A DNA stretch of 17,297 nt, taken from contig KE647101.1 of the NCBI GenBank assembly GCA_000447185.1, positions 1 to 17,297 on the forward strand. The letters are read 5' to 3'. A program made the position numbers and the translations under genes. The notes beneath the pieces are model-generated. The model ran no database searches. It was not told the origin of the DNA and worked only from the letters and a program-made list of their open reading frames with translations. Source of the DNA: Vairimorpha apis BRL 01. Lineage: Eukaryota; Microsporidia; Nosematidae. Below are positions 16,501-17,297 of this stretch, piece after piece (position 1 is the first letter of the stretch; each line of letters starts with the position of its first letter).

Positions 16501-17297
16501 CCATATCAGGTACAGTGATAAAGTTTTCCACAATTTCTTCATTTTCATTATTTAAAATTGTTGATTGAATATCATGATTTACGACTGTAAGTTCTTCCAT
16601 ATCAGGTACAGTGATAAAGTTTTCCACAATTTCTTCATTTTCATTATTTAAAATTGTTGATTGAATATCATAATCTACAAATGAAGGTTCTTCAATATGA
16701 TCATTACTTGTGTGATATAAATCACTTAAACTATTAGAAAAAGCATCATCTTTAATTGAAATGTCTGTATTTGATAAGGATGGTGTTTCAAATAATAAAT
16801 CAAAAATGCAATTTTTATTATTTTCATAATAAATAGAAAACTCTTTTTGTTCATTTAAATGAGTATTTATAATATCAGAAATACAAATATCTTCTTCAGA
16901 AGGATCCATAACTTCAAAAATTATATTATCACTGAAATTATTACTGTTTTCTTTTTCTCCTTCTAAAATTATGTTTAAATGTTCATTAGATTGATTATTA
17001 TAAAATTCTACATTTTTACTATAATTATTGATAGCCGGTAATTCATAAACATTTTGAATAGGTAAAACTTGATTATTATTGGAACTTAATATTAAATGAT
17101 CATTAATTTCAGGGTTTATATTTTTTTCATAGAAATAAACTTTCGAAAGAACATTTGATTGAGAAACAGATTTTTTAGATAATTGTAAATTAGATTGTGA
17201 TTCATCAATATTTGAAATGTTATAAATATTATTTTCTGTTTCAATAACATTATCATGAGATATTATTTCAATTAAACACAAAGGTTCTTTATGTATA
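12306..17297 (-). CDS. Very long acidic, Asn/Ser-rich protein of unknown function, 5' partial, with many frame breaks
   Basis: About ten minus-strand open blocks of the same style (rich in Asn, Asp, Glu, Ser, Lys, with Phe/Ile/Leu spaced through) follow end to end from the right edge to TAA at 12306-12308. Each joins the next at a short A run on the coding strand. Plus coordinates of the junctions: 15853-15856, 15541-15546, 15328-15333, 15002-15009, 14826-14841, 14189-14194, 13506-13511, 13216-13222 and 12680-12688. Eight need one extra A; the first needs two extra or one fewer. Read through, the product exceeds 1,660 residues and its start is off the window. It has internal repeats at 16405-16692 and 15155-15300. 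No catalytic motif, signal peptide or membrane span is visible; most of it should be disordered with coiled stretches, ending in a basic tail (SKFRANKRDKLH). A decayed gene is possible, but the uniform direction of the breaks favours assembly error. Confidence 0.72.
13503..14194 (-). CDS. Third-quarter block of the long gene
   Basis: Beyond the break at 14189-14194 the frame reads NERHKEFEIKSKSLDRFMFL, then SGRKRIIRNLSGSESSNRFK, a short basic Ser-rich patch, and then acidic Asn/Glu/Asp sequence. It stays open to TAA 13503-13505, where NSKIKK ends at a six-A run. One extra A there continues into ITNDFIQSEKPYEQKQ. The ATG at 14147 is interior, not a start. Confidence 0.6.
14189..15009 (-). CDS. 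Serine-rich middle part of the long gene
   Basis: After the break at 15002-15009 the sequence reads NLKEFIFNDEFIDDILINET and then a Ser/Glu tract. At the A runs on either side of 14834 it shifts back one base into NSDDSGVSSSSLNDFFKHIN. There follow several Ser/Thr clusters (SSSSTSSPTSSSDE, TSTSPTQSS, SSSPDIS), a pattern common in heavily phosphorylated disordered regions. Near 14200-14350 it turns into a helical, less biased stretch, AKHVFDEAKFNLEKLTLIDE, before the next break at 14189-14194. Confidence 0.6.
15002..15855 (-). CDS. Second part of the long gene: coiled and repeat-bearing blocks
   Basis: From the junction at 15853-15856 the frame reads WKTRDLIYENLQNISNVLSD, then a coiled-coil-like section (LMDNKLSNMYVQLKNVND, then SIKKNDILLELLKRNID). 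At 15541-15546 it moves back one base and continues as INKIIYESNVESCQNLEG to CKINEQEK. At 15328-15333 it shifts again into the section with the 72-base repeats, and it meets the next break at 15002-15009. Isolated frames here begin only at TTG, which supports their being interior pieces of a larger gene. Confidence 0.6.
15155..15300 (-). repeat. Two tandem 72-bp repeats inside the long gene
   Basis: A 72-base unit is repeated twice, encoding 24-residue copies with the cores NNINLENENLEIVDENK and NNINLEDENLEIVDGNK. TCTAAGTTTATATTGTT recurs at 15208 and 15280, which fixes the period. The copies are more diverged than the 96-base repeats, so they are older. The pattern of hydrophobic residues would suit short coiled or beta-like repeats. 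Confidence 0.85.
15827..17297 (-). CDS. N-terminal open block of the long acidic gene (5' end off window)
   Basis: This is the longest unbroken block, open from the right edge to TGA 15827-15829, at least 489 codons. A TTG at 17279-17281 is in frame but is not a convincing start because the frame stays open to the edge. The block is acidic and Asn-rich. It contains three 32-residue repeats (16405-16692), then a less repetitive, more globular-looking part: RLMRLRDKFFQETEALRF near 16090-16145 and a basic helix, KKITLKKTKELSKKKNHKK, near 15940-15990. The final codons before the TGA (MENKRFNL) are probably out of frame: the next block continues as WKTRDLIYENL. If this block were a separate gene it would end there, but the style of the next block argues for one gene. 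Confidence 0.65.
   Translation of the reverse strand, partial: IHKEPLCLIEIISHDNVIETENNIYNISNIDESQSNLQLSKKSVSQSNVLSKVYFYEKNINPEINDHLILSSNNNQVLPIQNVYELPAINNYSKNVEFYNNQSNEHLNIILEGEKENSNNFSDNIIFEVMDPSEEDICISDIINTHLNEQKEFSIYYENNKNCIFDLLFETPSLSNTDISIKDDAFSNSLSDLYHTSNDHIEEPSFVDYDIQSTILNNENEEIVENFITVPDMEELTVVNHDIQSTILNNENEEIVENFITVPDMEELTVVNHDIQSAILNNENEEIVENFITVPDIEVPSIVEHIDHHINLKEEILNNNKDFDTKPVLISKEEFSKIILQEGKSFGIEENILINKIKHKESVILENKIIRDQDSNVYNENTHSLFHSRLMRLRDKFFQETEALRFISSIDKFINDIENIDFSSITEDQKESFIRTSKKITLKKTKELSKKKNHKKHYDLGYLSTILSFRLEGLKNIPTNKMENKRFNL
16405..16692 (-). repeat. Three tandem 96-bp repeats inside the long gene
   Basis: A 96-base unit occurs three times (about 16405-16500, 16501-16596, 16597-16692), encoding a 32-residue repeat with the core HDIQSTILNNENEEIVENF and ITVPDMEEL. 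The copies are nearly identical in DNA as well as protein; the outer two differ by a few substitutions (VDYDIQ at one end, ITVPDIEVPS at the other). The near identity points to recent duplication or ongoing homogenisation. The unit length is a multiple of three, so copy-number change keeps the frame. Confidence 0.95.

Noticed and set aside
1..17297. Stop-codon reassignment as an explanation for broken genes
   Set aside because: The intact genes end at TAA, and the breaks are cured by frame changes, not by reading through stops.

Overview
The window looks like nuclear DNA of a very AT-rich, intron-poor, reduced eukaryote. A microsporidian (fungus-related intracellular parasite) fits best. The reasons are short versions of conserved eukaryotic proteins (a 245-residue endonuclease III, a 393-residue AAAP amino-acid transporter, a single-domain TPR protein), no visible introns, A/T-rich spacers with long homopolymers, and one possible DASH-complex subunit, a family known from fungi. 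The lineage call is inference; an AT-rich protist cannot be excluded without a database search.

Layout, left to right. 2-181 (+): C-terminal end of an unidentified coiled-coil protein. 1174-1661 (+): TPR protein, interrupted by a one-base frame shift at a nine-A run. 2086-2823 (-): intact Nth-type DNA glycosylase/AP lyase. 3185-3431 (-): small, GC-richer charged protein. 3835-5646: a compositionally distinct stretch with only short open pieces, possibly a relic. 6144-6410: a structured, GC-richer locus, possibly a non-coding RNA. 7011-7189 (+): small frame-shifted gene resembling DASH subunit Dad1. Two weak small ORFs follow. 8259-9440 (+): intact AVT5/6/7-like amino-acid permease. 9749-10001 (+): small unknown protein broken by two shifts. 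10562-10734: an 8-bp microsatellite. 11265-11326: a hairpin with H/ACA snoRNA geometry. 12306 to the right edge (-): one very long Asn/Asp/Glu/Ser/Lys-rich gene, at least about 1,660 codons, cut into about ten open blocks.

The genes do not form an operon or an obvious pathway. They are separated by long A/T spacers and lie on both strands. The feature that unites the window is its frame breaks. Nearly all fall at runs of A on the coding strand and nearly all are one A short. This points to homopolymer undercalling in the assembly, or less likely to real slippage or gene decay. The permease and the endonuclease each contain intact eight-A runs, so the loss is not universal.
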